From Falsiroseomonas bella (GTDB taxonomy: Bacteria; Pseudomonadota; Alphaproteobacteria; Acetobacterales; Acetobacteraceae): a stretch of DNA of 64,000 nucleotides. Shown here one piece after another: positions 56,799 through 64,000 of this stretch. The stretch is from positions 744,001 to 808,000 of the forward strand of contig NZ_QGNA01000004.1 in NCBI RefSeq assembly GCF_003173615.1, given 5' to 3'. A program made the translations under genes and the position numbers. The first letter of the stretch is position 1; every line of letters starts with the position of its first letter. Under the pieces are notes generated by a model. The model did not search any database. It was not told where the DNA came from and worked only from the letters and a program-made list of their open reading frames with translations.

Positions 56799-57459
56799 CC
56801 TTCGCCTCCGGCGCAAGCCAGCGTTGGAACCAGGCGGAGGTCAGGTGCGAGACCCGTTCCAGCGCGCCCGGCTCCTCGAACAGATGGGTCGCGCCGGGCA
56901 CCACCGCCAACTCGCTCGGGCAGGTCATCCTGCTCCGGGCCTCGGCATTGAGCGCCAGCACCTCGCGGTCCGCGCCACCGACGATCAGCAGGGTCGGCGC
57001 CACGACCCGGCCGAGGCTCGCCTCCCCGGCCAGGTCGGGCCGCCCGCCGCGCGAGACGACGGCGCCGACCGCCTCCGGCCTTGCGGCGGCCGCGACCAGC
57101 GCCGCCGCGGCGCCGGTGCTGGCGCCGAACAGGCCGAGCGGCAGGCCCGCGGTCCCCGGATGGCGGGCGGTGAACGCCATCGCCGTCCCGAGCCGCTCCG
57201 CGAGCAGCCCGATGTCGAACACCTTGCGCCGGTCCGCCGCTTCCTCCTCGGTCAGCAGGTCGAAGAGCAGCGTGGCCAGGCCGCAATCGTTGAGGGCGGC
57301 CGCGACCTGCCGGTTGCGCGGACTGAGCCGGCCGGAGCCGCTGCCATGGGCGAACAGGACGATGCCCCGGGCCCGGGGCGGGAGCTCGAAGCTGGCCTCC
57401 AGCCCAGGGGGGATGACGACGTGTTCGGTGCCTCTGCCCTTGCGATCGGTGCGGCTCAT
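56785..57459 (-). CDS. Dienelactone-hydrolase-type alpha/beta hydrolase
   Basis: A 224-residue protein from ATG 57459 (GGAGG upstream). Motifs are FAHGSGSGRLSPRN, the nucleophile elbow LFGASTGAAAAL (Ser in GASTG, about residue 112), PTLLIVGGAD with the acid, and ATHLFEEPG with the His. The small lid-less fold is that of the DLH-like stress hydrolases. The substrate is unknown. It is translationally coupled to the phosphoribosyltransferase downstream and divergent from the kinase-like gene at 57602. Confidence 0.87.
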   Translation of the reverse strand: MSRTDRKGRGTEHVVIPPGLEASFELPPRARGIVLFAHGSGSGRLSPRNRQVAAALNDCGLATLLFDLLTEEEAADRRKVFDIGLLAERLGTAMAFTARHPGTAGLPLGLFGASTGAAAALVAAAARPEAVGAVVSRGGRPDLAGEASLGRVVAPTLLIVGGADREVLALNAEARSRMTCPSELAVVPGATHLFEEPGALERVSHLTSAWFQRWLAPEAKDVPV

Positions 57460-57533
57460 CGCGCCCTGCCTCCGCCGGCCTGCCCAGGACTGCATTCCAT
57501 ACTCATGCTAGGGGATAGGCGGCCTTGGCGCGT

Positions 57534-57554
57534 CATCGCGATCATCACGCGATG
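57534..57554. promoter_or_regulatory. Inverted repeat in divergent promoter region
   Basis: CATCGCG (57534-57540) and CGCGATG (57548-57554) form perfect 7-bp arms around ATCATCA. The repeat lies between the divergent hydrolase and kinase-like genes and could be an operator. It does not match the FNR-type boxes of the neighbouring units. Confidence 0.4.
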
Positions 57555-57601
57555 CGGAGCGACGGCCGGGCATTTCCGGATGGCAAGGCAGCCCCGCGCT
57601 C

Positions 57602-58651
57602 GTGAACAGCCCGCAGCCCCCAGACCCCGCCGCCGGCCTTGCGGAGAAGGTCGCCTTCCTCCGCTCCCCTGCCGCCTACCCGCACGCCTGCGCTGCGGTC
57701 GAGGCGCGGGAGACGCACATGTCCTGGGTGTTCCTGGCCGACGGTTTCGCCTGGAAGCTGAAGAAGCCGGTGCGCCATCCCTTCCTGGACTACCGCGCGC
57801 CTGAGGCGCGCCGCCATTTCTGCGGCGAGGAGGTGCGGCTGAACCGCCGTCTCGCGCCCGGCATCTATCTCGGTGTCGAGCCCTTGCTGCGGCGCGCGGA
57901 CGGCACGCTCGGCATCGGCGGCGCGGGCGAGCCGGTGGACTGGCTGGTCAGGATGCGGCGCCTGCCGGTGGCGCTGCTGCTCGACGCCGCGCTGGAACAG
58001 CGAACGGCGACGCGCGCGGCCGTCACGCGAGCGGCCTTGCATGTCGCGGCCTTCTACGCCGCCGCCGCGCCCGAGCCGGTGCCGGAAGCGACGTTTCTCG
58101 GGCGGTTTCGCCGCGAACTCGCGCTGAACCGCGACATCCTGCACGACGGCGCCTACGGTCTGCCGGAGGATGCGCTCGCCGCGGTGCTCCGCACGCTGGA
58201 CGCGTTCCTCACCGAGGAGGCGGAGCTGCTGCTCGGGCCGCTGCGCTCGGGCGGCGTCGTGGAGGGCCATGGCGACCTGCGTCCGGAGCATGTCTTCCTG
58301 GGCGACCCGCCCGCGGTGATCGACTGCCTGGAATTCGACCGCGCGTTGCGCTTGCTCGACCCCTTCGAGGAGATCGCCTTCCTGGCGATGGAATGCCGCC
58401 TGCTGGGCGGTGCCTGGGCCGGCGGCATAGTCCTGCGCAGCGTCGCGGCCGCACTCGGCCGGCGGCCGCCGGCGCGGCTCCTTGCCTTCTACACCGCCTT
58501 CCGCGCCTGCCTGCGTGCACGGCTCTCGCTCGCGCATCTGCAGGAACCGCGGCCGCGCGAGCCGGCGAAGTGGCAGCCGCGCGCCCGGCGCTACCTGGCT
58601 GCCGCCGCGACAGCCTGCGCCAGGCTCAGCCGCCTTCCACGAGATCCGTGA
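57602..58651 (+). CDS. COG2187-type aminoglycoside-phosphotransferase-like kinase domain protein
   Basis: A 349-residue protein with a GTG start. The kinase-like Brenner motif is HGDLRPEHV (H223), with VIDCLEFDRAL serving as the DxE metal segment. The N-terminal THMSWVFLADGFAWKLKKP carries the ATP-site lysines. In many bacteria this domain is joined to a C-terminal P-loop ATPase (total about 520 residues); here the second half is absent and the gene stops at the convergent PRPP synthetase. The phosphoacceptor is unknown. Confidence 0.85.
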   Translation: MNSPQPPDPAAGLAEKVAFLRSPAAYPHACAAVEARETHMSWVFLADGFAWKLKKPVRHPFLDYRAPEARRHFCGEEVRLNRRLAPGIYLGVEPLLRRADGTLGIGGAGEPVDWLVRMRRLPVALLLDAALEQRTATRAAVTRAALHVAAFYAAAAPEPVPEATFLGRFRRELALNRDILHDGAYGLPEDALAAVLRTLDAFLTEEAELLLGPLRSGGVVEGHGDLRPEHVFLGDPPAVIDCLEFDRALRLLDPFEEIAFLAMECRLLGGAWAGGIVLRSVAAALGRRPPARLLAFYTAFRACLRARLSLAHLQEPRPREPAKWQPRARRYLAAAATACARLSRLPRDP

Positions 58652-59594
58652 CCGAGCCCCCCTCGTGCAGCCGCCGGATCGCCTCGGCGAGCAGTGGGGC
58701 GATGCCGACGACCTCCACCCGTTTCCCGAGCAGCGCCGGCGGCAGCCGGAAGGGCGGCACGCTGTCCGAGACCAGCACGCGGTCCAGGGCAGGGGAGCCG
58801 ATCGCCTCCGCCGCGCGGCCGGTGAACAGCCCGTGCGCCGCGACGGCGATCACGCCCCGCGCGCCCTGCGCCAGGCACGCCTCCGCGGCACGGACCATGG
58901 TGCCGCCGCTGGCGATCAGGTCGTCGACCACGATGACGGTGGCGCCGGCGACCTCGCCGACCAGCAGGTCGCCGCTGACCACGCCGGCGCTCCGCCGCTT
59001 CTCCATGAAGGCGCTGCCGACCCCGCGGCCGATCCGCCGCTCCAGATCCTCGCGGAAGAGCTGCGCACGCTTCACGCCGCCCGGATCGGGCGATGCGACG
59101 ACCAGCTTCCCATCGAGGGAAGCGAAGCGCGGGGCGAACAGGGCGCGGCCGTCCAGATGGACGGTCCGGCAGCGGAAGGCGTTCTCGAAGGCGACGATGT
59201 TGTGCACCTCGAGCGTCACGACGGCATCGGTGCCGACCGCTTCCAGCAGCTGTGCGACGTAGCGCGTCGTGATGGGATCGCGGGGCTTGGTGCGCCGGTC
59301 CTTGCGCGCATAGGCCAGGTAGGGAATCACCGCCGTCACGCGTGCGGCGCCGGCATCGCGCAGCGCGCCGAGGAAGAACAGCAGCCGGCAGAGCTTGTCG
59401 TTCGGGCTCTGCTCCGGCCCGCCATGCAGCGAATGCAGCACATAGGCATCGCCCCCGCCGACCTCGGCGAGCGGCCGCGCCTTGTGCTCCCCATCCTCGA
59501 ATTCCCGCTCCTCATGTGGCGTCAGCGCGGTCCCGAGCGCGGCGGCGACGCGCTTCCCGAGATCCTGGCTGTCGCCGAGCGCGAACAGGTGCAT
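58626..59594 (-). CDS. prs: Ribose-phosphate pyrophosphokinase
   Basis: A 322-residue enzyme from ATG 59594, where MHLFALGDSQDLG begins the family homology. Motifs include EDGEHKARP, YLAYARKDRRTKPRDPIT (catalytic flexible loop region) and the PRPP-binding VVVDDLIASGGTM near residue 220. It makes PRPP from ribose 5-phosphate and ATP. It differs from housekeeping Prs in several motif residues (class III-like), so it is probably an accessory copy. Divergent from nicotinate phosphoribosyltransferase, which uses PRPP. Confidence 0.92.
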   Translation of the reverse strand: MHLFALGDSQDLGKRVAAALGTALTPHEEREFEDGEHKARPLAEVGGGDAYVLHSLHGGPEQSPNDKLCRLLFFLGALRDAGAARVTAVIPYLAYARKDRRTKPRDPITTRYVAQLLEAVGTDAVVTLEVHNIVAFENAFRCRTVHLDGRALFAPRFASLDGKLVVASPDPGGVKRAQLFREDLERRIGRGVGSAFMEKRRSAGVVSGDLLVGEVAGATVIVVDDLIASGGTMVRAAEACLAQGARGVIAVAAHGLFTGRAAEAIGSPALDRVLVSDSVPPFRLPPALLGKRVEVVGIAPLLAEAIRRLHEGGSVTDLVEGG

Positions 59595-59694
59595 GACGGC
59601 CTCCTCGCTGAAGGGCGCCGGGCACTCTAGCATGGCTTCTGGGCGGCGGGCCGGACCGCGTCCGGCACGGCCGCCTCCCAGGGGAGCGTACGCC

Positions 59695-61059
59695 ATGCCG
59701 CCCGGCCCGTCCGTCGCAGCGCCGCCGCAGATCGCGCTCTTCGCCGACCTCTACGAATTGCGCATGGCCCACGCCTATCACGCGCTCGGGATGCGGGACG
59801 AGGCGGTCTTCAGCCTCTTCGTCCGGCGGCTGCCGCCAACGCGCAACTACCTGCTCGCCTGCGGCGTGGAGGATCTGCTCGACACGCTGGAGGCGCTGCG
59901 CTTCGGGCCGGACAGCCTGGACTATGTCCGCTCGCTCGGCGAGTTCCCGGAGGCGTTCCTCGACTGGCTCGCCGGGTTCCGCTTCTCCGGCACCGTCCAC
60001 GCCGTGCCCGAGGGCACGCCGGTCTTCGCCGAGGAGCCGCTGCTCGAGGTCGTGGCGCCGATCGCCGAGGCACAGATGATCGAGACGCTCGCGATGAACA
60101 TGGTCGGGCTGCAGACGCTGCTCGCCTCCAAGGCGTCGCGCGTCGTCGCGGCGGCGGCGGGCCGGCCGGTGGTGGATTTCGGATCGCGCCGCGCCCAGGG
60201 CATCGACGCCGCGGTCGCCGGCGCGCGGGCCTTCCACGTCGCGGGCGTCGCGGCCACGTCGAACACGCTTGCCGGGGCCCGCTACGGCATCCCGGTCGCC
60301 GGCACCATGGCCCACAGCTTCGTCCAGGCCTTCGACAGCGAGGCCGACGCCTTCCGTGCCTTCGCGCGCCTGCATCCGCAGACTATCCTGCTGGTCGACA
60401 CCTACGACACGGCCGAGGGCGTCCGCCGCGTGGTGGCGCTGGCGCGGGAGCTGGGCGAAGCCTTCCGCATCCGCGGCGTGCGGCTCGATTCCGGCGACCT
60501 GCTGGCGCTGTCGCGGGAGGCACGGGCGATCCTGGATGCAGCGGGGCTGCGGCAGGTGCAGGTCTTCGCGAGCGGTGGCCTCGACGAGGAGAGGATCGCG
60601 GCGCTGCTGGAGGCCGGTGCGCCGATCGACGCCTTCGGCGTGGGCACGGAGATGAGCGTCTCGGGCGACGCGCCGGCGCTCGACCTGGCCTACAAGCTGA
60701 CAAGCTACGCCGGCATCGGGCGCACGAAGCTCTCGGCCGGCAAGCGCATCCTGCCGGGCCGCAAGCAGGTGTTCCGCCGGATGGAGGACGGCCTGGCGGT
60801 GGGCGACATCATCGCGCGCGACGAGGAACACCTCGCCAGCAGGCCGCTGCTGCGACCGGCGATGCAGCAGGGACGGCGCCTCTACGCACGGCCGTCGCTC
60901 GGCGAGGCACGCGCCTGCGCCGCCGCGGAACTCGCCGCCCTGCCGGCGCGGCTGCGCGCACTGCACCCTGCCGACCCGCCCTACCCGGTGACGATCAGCA
61001 CTGCCCTCGCCGCGGAGGAGCGCGCGGTGCGCGCGCGCGTCACCGCCGCCGGCCAATGA
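59695..61059 (+). CDS. pncB: Nicotinate phosphoribosyltransferase
   Basis: A 454-residue enzyme that joins nicotinate and PRPP to give nicotinate mononucleotide. Family motifs are FADLYELRMAHAYHALGM, FVRRLPPTRNYLLACG, the central PVVDFGSRRAQG, GTMAHSFVQAF, and RLDSGDLLALSREAR. Its ATG lies 100 bp from the divergent PRPP synthetase ATG, so the two probably share a control region. The nicotinamidase gene is convergent just downstream. Together they form an NAD salvage set. Confidence 0.94.
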   Translation: MPPGPSVAAPPQIALFADLYELRMAHAYHALGMRDEAVFSLFVRRLPPTRNYLLACGVEDLLDTLEALRFGPDSLDYVRSLGEFPEAFLDWLAGFRFSGTVHAVPEGTPVFAEEPLLEVVAPIAEAQMIETLAMNMVGLQTLLASKASRVVAAAAGRPVVDFGSRRAQGIDAAVAGARAFHVAGVAATSNTLAGARYGIPVAGTMAHSFVQAFDSEADAFRAFARLHPQTILLVDTYDTAEGVRRVVALARELGEAFRIRGVRLDSGDLLALSREARAILDAAGLRQVQVFASGGLDEERIAALLEAGAPIDAFGVGTEMSVSGDAPALDLAYKLTSYAGIGRTKLSAGKRILPGRKQVFRRMEDGLAVGDIIARDEEHLASRPLLRPAMQQGRRLYARPSLGEARACAAAELAALPARLRALHPADPPYPVTISTALAAEERAVRARVTAAGQ

Positions 61060-61061
61060 AG

Positions 61062-61079
61062 GCGGATCACACGATCCGC
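61062..61079. terminator. Possible terminator hairpin between convergent NAD-salvage genes
   Basis: GCGGATC (61062-61068), loop ACAC, GATCCGC (61073-61079): a perfect 7-bp stem with a 4-nt loop. It overlaps the nicotinamidase stop and follows the pncB stop. No T tract is visible. Confidence 0.4.
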
Positions 61080-61651
61080 GCGCCGGCGGCTTGCATCTCG
61101 GCCAGCGCGCGGGCGCCGGCAGCCGCTTCGACCGGGCGCGTCCCGTCGCGGATCAGCCGCACCTCGAACCCCTCGCGCAGCGCTTCGAGCACCGTGGCCC
61201 GCACGCAGACATCGAGCGCGAGGCCCCCGATCCAGACGCGCCGGACGCCGCGCGCACGCAGCGCCGTGGCGAGGCCCGTCTCGTCGAAGGCCGAATACTG
61301 GTCCCGGTCGAGCCGCGTTCCCTTGGCGACATGGATCGTCCCGGCGGGCAGCCTCAGCGCATGGTGGAAGGCAGCACCCGGCGTGTCCTGCACGCAGTGC
61401 GCGGGCCAGGGACCGCCACCCTCGGCGAAGCTCGGATGCGCGCCCGGATGGTGGTCGCGCGAGGCGATGATCGGCACTCCCGCACGACTTGCCGCCTCGA
61501 TCCAGGCGTTCAGGACGGGCACCACGGCATCGCCGGCCTCGATCGGCAAGGCGCCGCCGGGGCAGAAATCCGCCTGTACATCCACCAGTAGCAGCGCGTC
61601 GCCCTGGCCGAGTTCCGGCGTCGCCCCGGCCGGCAGCGGCTTGACGCTCAT
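61067..61651 (-). CDS. pncA: Nicotinamidase
   Basis: A 194-residue isochorismatase-fold amidase that deamidates nicotinamide to nicotinate. The triad is D24 (DVQADFCPGG), K110 (VAKGTRLDRD) and C149 (ALDVCV). Metal ligands D66, H68 and H72 lie in SRDHHPGAHPSF. The ATG overlaps the upstream CBS-BON stop (ATGA), which fixes the start. Its product feeds the nicotinate phosphoribosyltransferase encoded convergently. Confidence 0.94.
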   Translation of the reverse strand: MSVKPLPAGATPELGQGDALLLVDVQADFCPGGALPIEAGDAVVPVLNAWIEAASRAGVPIIASRDHHPGAHPSFAEGGGPWPAHCVQDTPGAAFHHALRLPAGTIHVAKGTRLDRDQYSAFDETGLATALRARGVRRVWIGGLALDVCVRATVLEALREGFEVRLIRDGTRPVEAAAGARALAEMQAAGARIV

Positions 61652-62355
61652 AGCGCGGCGCCGACGCCGTAGAGGTAGGTGGGCCGCCACGGCCGGCTGC
61701 CGTCCTCCACGGAGCGCACGCCCTCGACGCCCTCGATCAGCACCCGTACGGCGCGCTGCGCCTCGGGCGAGCTGTGGAAGCCATGCAGCCGCACGACCCC
61801 GTTCTCGACCTCTACCGTCAGGTAGTGCACGTCGGCCCAGGGCTGTCGGCGTAGTTCCTCCATGATGGATCGCCGCAGCCTTTCGTCATCGACGGCGGCG
61901 GCGCCCTGCCGCCCGGGCGTCAGCAGCGCGAGCAGCAGATCGGCGCGGGATACGATACCGCGCAGTGTCCCGTCCTCGGCAAGTACGGGCACGCTGCGCA
62001 CGCCCCGTTCCTCCATGATGCGGGCGACGTGGTCCGCCGTCGCCTGCTCGGTGACGGTCGCCACATCCCGCGTCATCACGTCGCGCGCCTTCAAGCCGTG
62101 CGTCCGCGCGTAGCGGTCCGCGGCGGCGCGCTCGTCGGCGAAGAGGGAGGCGAGCCAGCCGGGCGGGGCCATGTCCCGCTCGGCGAGGCGGCGGATCAGG
62201 TCCAACTCGGCCACCATGCCGACCAGCCGGTGCGTCTCGTCCGTGACTGGCACGGCGGAGATGCCAGCCTCCGCGAGCACCCGCGCAACGGTCGCCACGG
62301 CCATGTCCGGCGGCACCGCCACCACGTCGCGCGTCATCAGGTCCTTCGCGATCAT
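61648..62355 (-). CDS. CBS-CBS-BON domain protein
   Basis: A 235-residue soluble protein from ATG 62355 (GAGGG upstream; an in-frame start at 62376 is possible). Two CBS domains (about 1-60 and 85-145, MTRDVVAVPPDMAVATVARV and MTRDVATVTEQATADHVARI) precede a BON domain (about 165-225, VENGVVRLHGFHSSPEAQ). A CBS pair can bind adenine nucleotides or NAD. Co-translation with nicotinamidase suggests a link to NAD or adenylate sensing (inference). This CBS-BON plan is widespread in stress clusters. Confidence 0.9.
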   Translation of the reverse strand: MIAKDLMTRDVVAVPPDMAVATVARVLAEAGISAVPVTDETHRLVGMVAELDLIRRLAERDMAPPGWLASLFADERAAADRYARTHGLKARDVMTRDVATVTEQATADHVARIMEERGVRSVPVLAEDGTLRGIVSRADLLLALLTPGRQGAAAVDDERLRRSIMEELRRQPWADVHYLTVEVENGVVRLHGFHSSPEAQRAVRVLIEGVEGVRSVEDGSRPWRPTYLYGVGAAL

Positions 62356-62454
62356 CGTCGCTCGTCCCTCTTCCATTGGAGCGGCTCGGCGGCACCGATC
62401 TGGCGCCGCCAGAATGATGTCGGAAGCTCCTCAGGCTAGCGCGCTGCGCATCCA

Positions 62455-63780
62455 TCATCCATAGGTGAATCGTTCTTCCAGGATCCGCGTGCGCGGCACG
62501 CCGAGCGCCCGCAGCCCCCGACGCGCCTCGCGCAGCATCGGCGGCGGGCCGCACAGCACGAAGAGCCAGCCTGCCCTGGCCGCCGCTTCGCAGTGCCGCG
62601 CAATCACCGCCGCGTCCAGTAGACCCGTCTCGCCGGTCCAGCCCGGCGAGGGCTCGCCGAGGACGTGCACGACCTGGAGCCGACTGGCAGCAGAAAGGCC
62701 GTCCAGTTCTTCTCGCGCGAGGATCTGGGTGGCGACCCGGTTGCCATAAAGCAGCAGCATCGGGCGCGGCGTTGATCGCCCCGCCTCCTCGCGCAAGATC
62801 GCCAGCGCGGGCGCGACACCGACGCCTCCGCAGAGGAAGGCGAGCCCCGGCTCAGGGCGATCCTTGACCACGAGATGGCCGTGCGGACCGTCGACGAAGG
62901 CCCGAGCGCCGTGCGGCAGTGCGCCAACGCTGCGGGTGAAGTCGCCAGCTTCCTTGATGAGGAAGCGTAGCCGCCCGGCCTCGGACGGCGCCGAGGCGAT
63001 GGAGAAGGGATGCTCCCGTCGCGCGAAGGGGCCGCGGTCGAGCTTCAGCCAAGCAAATTGCCCGGCTTGGAACCGAAGGCCGCCATGGCCCACCGGCTCC
63101 AGCACCACCTCCCAGGTGTGCAACGCCGCGGAACTGATGCTCGCGATGCGCCAGGGCCGGTGCGAGAGCGACAGCGGGCGGATGATATAGACCCAGACAA
63201 GGGTCAGCAGAGCGAGGCCCGCCAGCGACCAGAGAGCGCTCGCGACCGCCGGGTGCGCGGCATAGCGCCCCGCCGCCAGCGCGTGATGCAGGCCAAGCCC
63301 AACGATGAGCAGCGCGGTCAGCCCATGCATCCCGCGCCAGGTTTCATAGCAATAAGGCAGGTCGTCGCGGCGGATCGCCGTGATGATCAGCAAGGCGAGC
63401 AGGAACCAGGCCAGCATCCCGGTCACGATGGCCGCACCGCCGAGGCCGAGCCATGCCGCATGTGTCGGATCATCCGGGCGGTGGAAGGCCGGGCCATCCG
63501 GCAGTGAGTAGAAGAAGGGATGCAGCAGCAGCAGCGCAGCCAGGATCCGGCCAGCCAGTTGGTGCCAGCGCATCGTCCGGTCGATACCCGCGCTGCCGGA
63601 GACGGCGCGGAACCGGCCTGACAGCACGAAATCCAGCAACAGCGCTGCGAAGCCGATCAGCGCCAGCGCGCCGGCGAACTCGTCGCGCCAAGGCCGCGCC
63701 GGCCAGACCAGCGTCCAGCCGAGCGCCAACGGCGTCAGGGTACCGAGTGCGAGCAGGACGAGCAGAAGCGGTGCGGGCAT
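62455..63780 (-). CDS. Ferric reductase-like transmembrane / FAD-NAD ferredoxin-reductase fusion protein
   Basis: A 441-residue membrane flavoprotein from ATG 63780. About six transmembrane helices (residues 1-210) carry histidines suited to haem (RWHQLAGRILAALLLLHPF, then MHGLTALLIVGLGLHH). The C-terminal reductase has an FAD motif REHPFSIAS, a KEAGDFT strand, and the NAD-binding FLCGGVGVAPALAI and FVLCGPPPM. The plan is that of bacterial NOX/FRE-like oxidoreductases that pass electrons from NADH across the membrane. Its role (ferric reduction, quinone or O2) is not shown. Gene order with the symporter upstream is probably incidental. Confidence 0.85.
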   Translation of the reverse strand: MPAPLLLVLLALGTLTPLALGWTLVWPARPWRDEFAGALALIGFAALLLDFVLSGRFRAVSGSAGIDRTMRWHQLAGRILAALLLLHPFFYSLPDGPAFHRPDDPTHAAWLGLGGAAIVTGMLAWFLLALLIITAIRRDDLPYCYETWRGMHGLTALLIVGLGLHHALAAGRYAAHPAVASALWSLAGLALLTLVWVYIIRPLSLSHRPWRIASISSAALHTWEVVLEPVGHGGLRFQAGQFAWLKLDRGPFARREHPFSIASAPSEAGRLRFLIKEAGDFTRSVGALPHGARAFVDGPHGHLVVKDRPEPGLAFLCGGVGVAPALAILREEAGRSTPRPMLLLYGNRVATQILAREELDGLSAASRLQVVHVLGEPSPGWTGETGLLDAAVIARHCEAAARAGWLFVLCGPPPMLREARRGLRALGVPRTRILEERFTYG

Positions 63781-63788
63781 GGCGCTCC

Positions 63789-64000
63789 CTACACTGGCAG
63801 GTGGCCGAGCGCCGCCACCGCCAGGATCAGCCCCGGCACACCCCACCCGAGCAGCGCCCGCAACGCGGCCACGCGCCGCGCGGGCCAGCCGAGTTCCGCA
63901 GCCACCGCCGGCGTGCCCAGCAGGCGCGCCGCGAAAATTGCTAGCAGAAAGCCGGCCATGGGGAGTGCCAAGTTGGAGGTGGCGCGGTCCAGCGCTTCCA
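63789..64000 (-). CDS. Probable sodium-dependent (NSS family) transporter, C-terminal part only
   Basis: The frame is open at the right window edge and encodes the last 69 residues. EALDRATSNLALPMAGFLLA is reminiscent of the TSNILLPLGG segment before the penultimate helix of SNF/NSS symporters. A second hydrophobic helix (LLGWGVPGLILAVAALG) ends the protein. These carriers import amino acids with Na+. The identification rests on this short piece, so it is tentative. It ends 8 bp before the ferric-reductase-like gene, suggesting one transcript. Confidence 0.55.
   Translation of the reverse strand, partial: EALDRATSNLALPMAGFLLAIFAARLLGTPAVAAELGWPARRVAALRALLGWGVPGLILAVAALGHLPV

Noticed and set aside
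57524-57537. TTGGCGCGTCATCG as a sixth FNR-type box
   Set aside because: Only the TTG half fits; the second half lacks CAA. The nearby perfect CATCGCG palindrome explains the symmetry better.
1-64000. tRNA/rRNA genes, CRISPR arrays, phage or conjugation genes
   Set aside because: I found no cloverleaf-like or rRNA-like segment, no regular short repeats with spacers, and no integrase, capsid or relaxase motifs. Short RNAs could still be missed by eye.

Overview
The window is very GC-rich, densely coded DNA from a free-living proteobacterium. Strong G/C third-position bias, tripartite-tricarboxylate (TctC/Bug) binding proteins, an L-aspartate 4-decarboxylase, a class II ribonucleotide reductase and S30AE/cold-shock fusions suggest an alphaproteobacterium, perhaps Acetobacteraceae such as Roseomonas and relatives. 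That placement is inference. I saw no rRNA, tRNA or CRISPR array.

Region 1 (1-18.9 kb) is accessory catabolism and uptake. It holds an enolase-superfamily enzyme cut by the window edge with its GntR regulator, an acetamidase/formamidase, L-serine dehydratase and an LLM flavin oxidoreductase broken by a perfect 34-bp tandem duplication. It also holds an alpha/beta hydrolase, a complete Dpp-type peptide ABC transporter with an M19 dipeptidase, and a nitrilase-family amidase. Two inverted paralogous copies of a divergent dipeptidase/TctC pair flank the peptide transporter. In copy A (about 8-9.6 kb) the dipeptidase is wrecked and TctC is intact. In copy B (about 16.2-18 kb) the reverse holds.

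Region 2 (18.9-26 kb) is a graveyard: a possible HTH scrap, an internal IS66 transposase fragment, and a LysR effector-domain fragment that reads in frame into a giant secreted FG-GAP/cadherin-like/RTX protein. The giant coding region has two frame breaks.

Region 3 (26.4-62.4 kb) is the most interesting part, a stress/low-oxygen island. Five 14-bp FNR/CRP-type palindromes (consensus about TTGAYC-NN-GGTCAA) lie roughly 75-105 bp upstream of five transcription units, each with a -10-like hexamer 27-31 bp downstream of its centre. The units are: (a) a 2-oxoacid dehydrogenase E1a/E1b/E2 set plus an amino-acid dehydrogenase; (b) PolX N-domain protein, BON protein, aspartate decarboxylase, Lon-like protease and a stress protein; (c) ribosome hibernation factor fused to a cold-shock domain plus a small ORF; (d) GroEL, cyclic-2,3-DPG-synthetase-like GTPase, flavin reductase, acetyl-CoA synthetase, a second E1a/E1b/E2, acyl carrier protein and FtsH; (e) CBS protein, Mg-type P-ATPase and B12-dependent ribonucleotide reductase. 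Next to these, without a clear box, are phosphoribosyltransferase/hydrolase genes, a COG2187-type kinase, and an NAD-salvage group (PRPP synthetase, nicotinate phosphoribosyltransferase, nicotinamidase, CBS-BON protein). Together they read as a survival programme: protein quality control, ribosome parking, O2-independent dNTP synthesis, acetyl-CoA supply, Mg and NAD homeostasis.

Region 4 (62.4-64 kb) holds a ferric-reductase/ferredoxin-reductase-type membrane flavoprotein and the C-terminal end of a probable sodium-dependent symporter running off the window.
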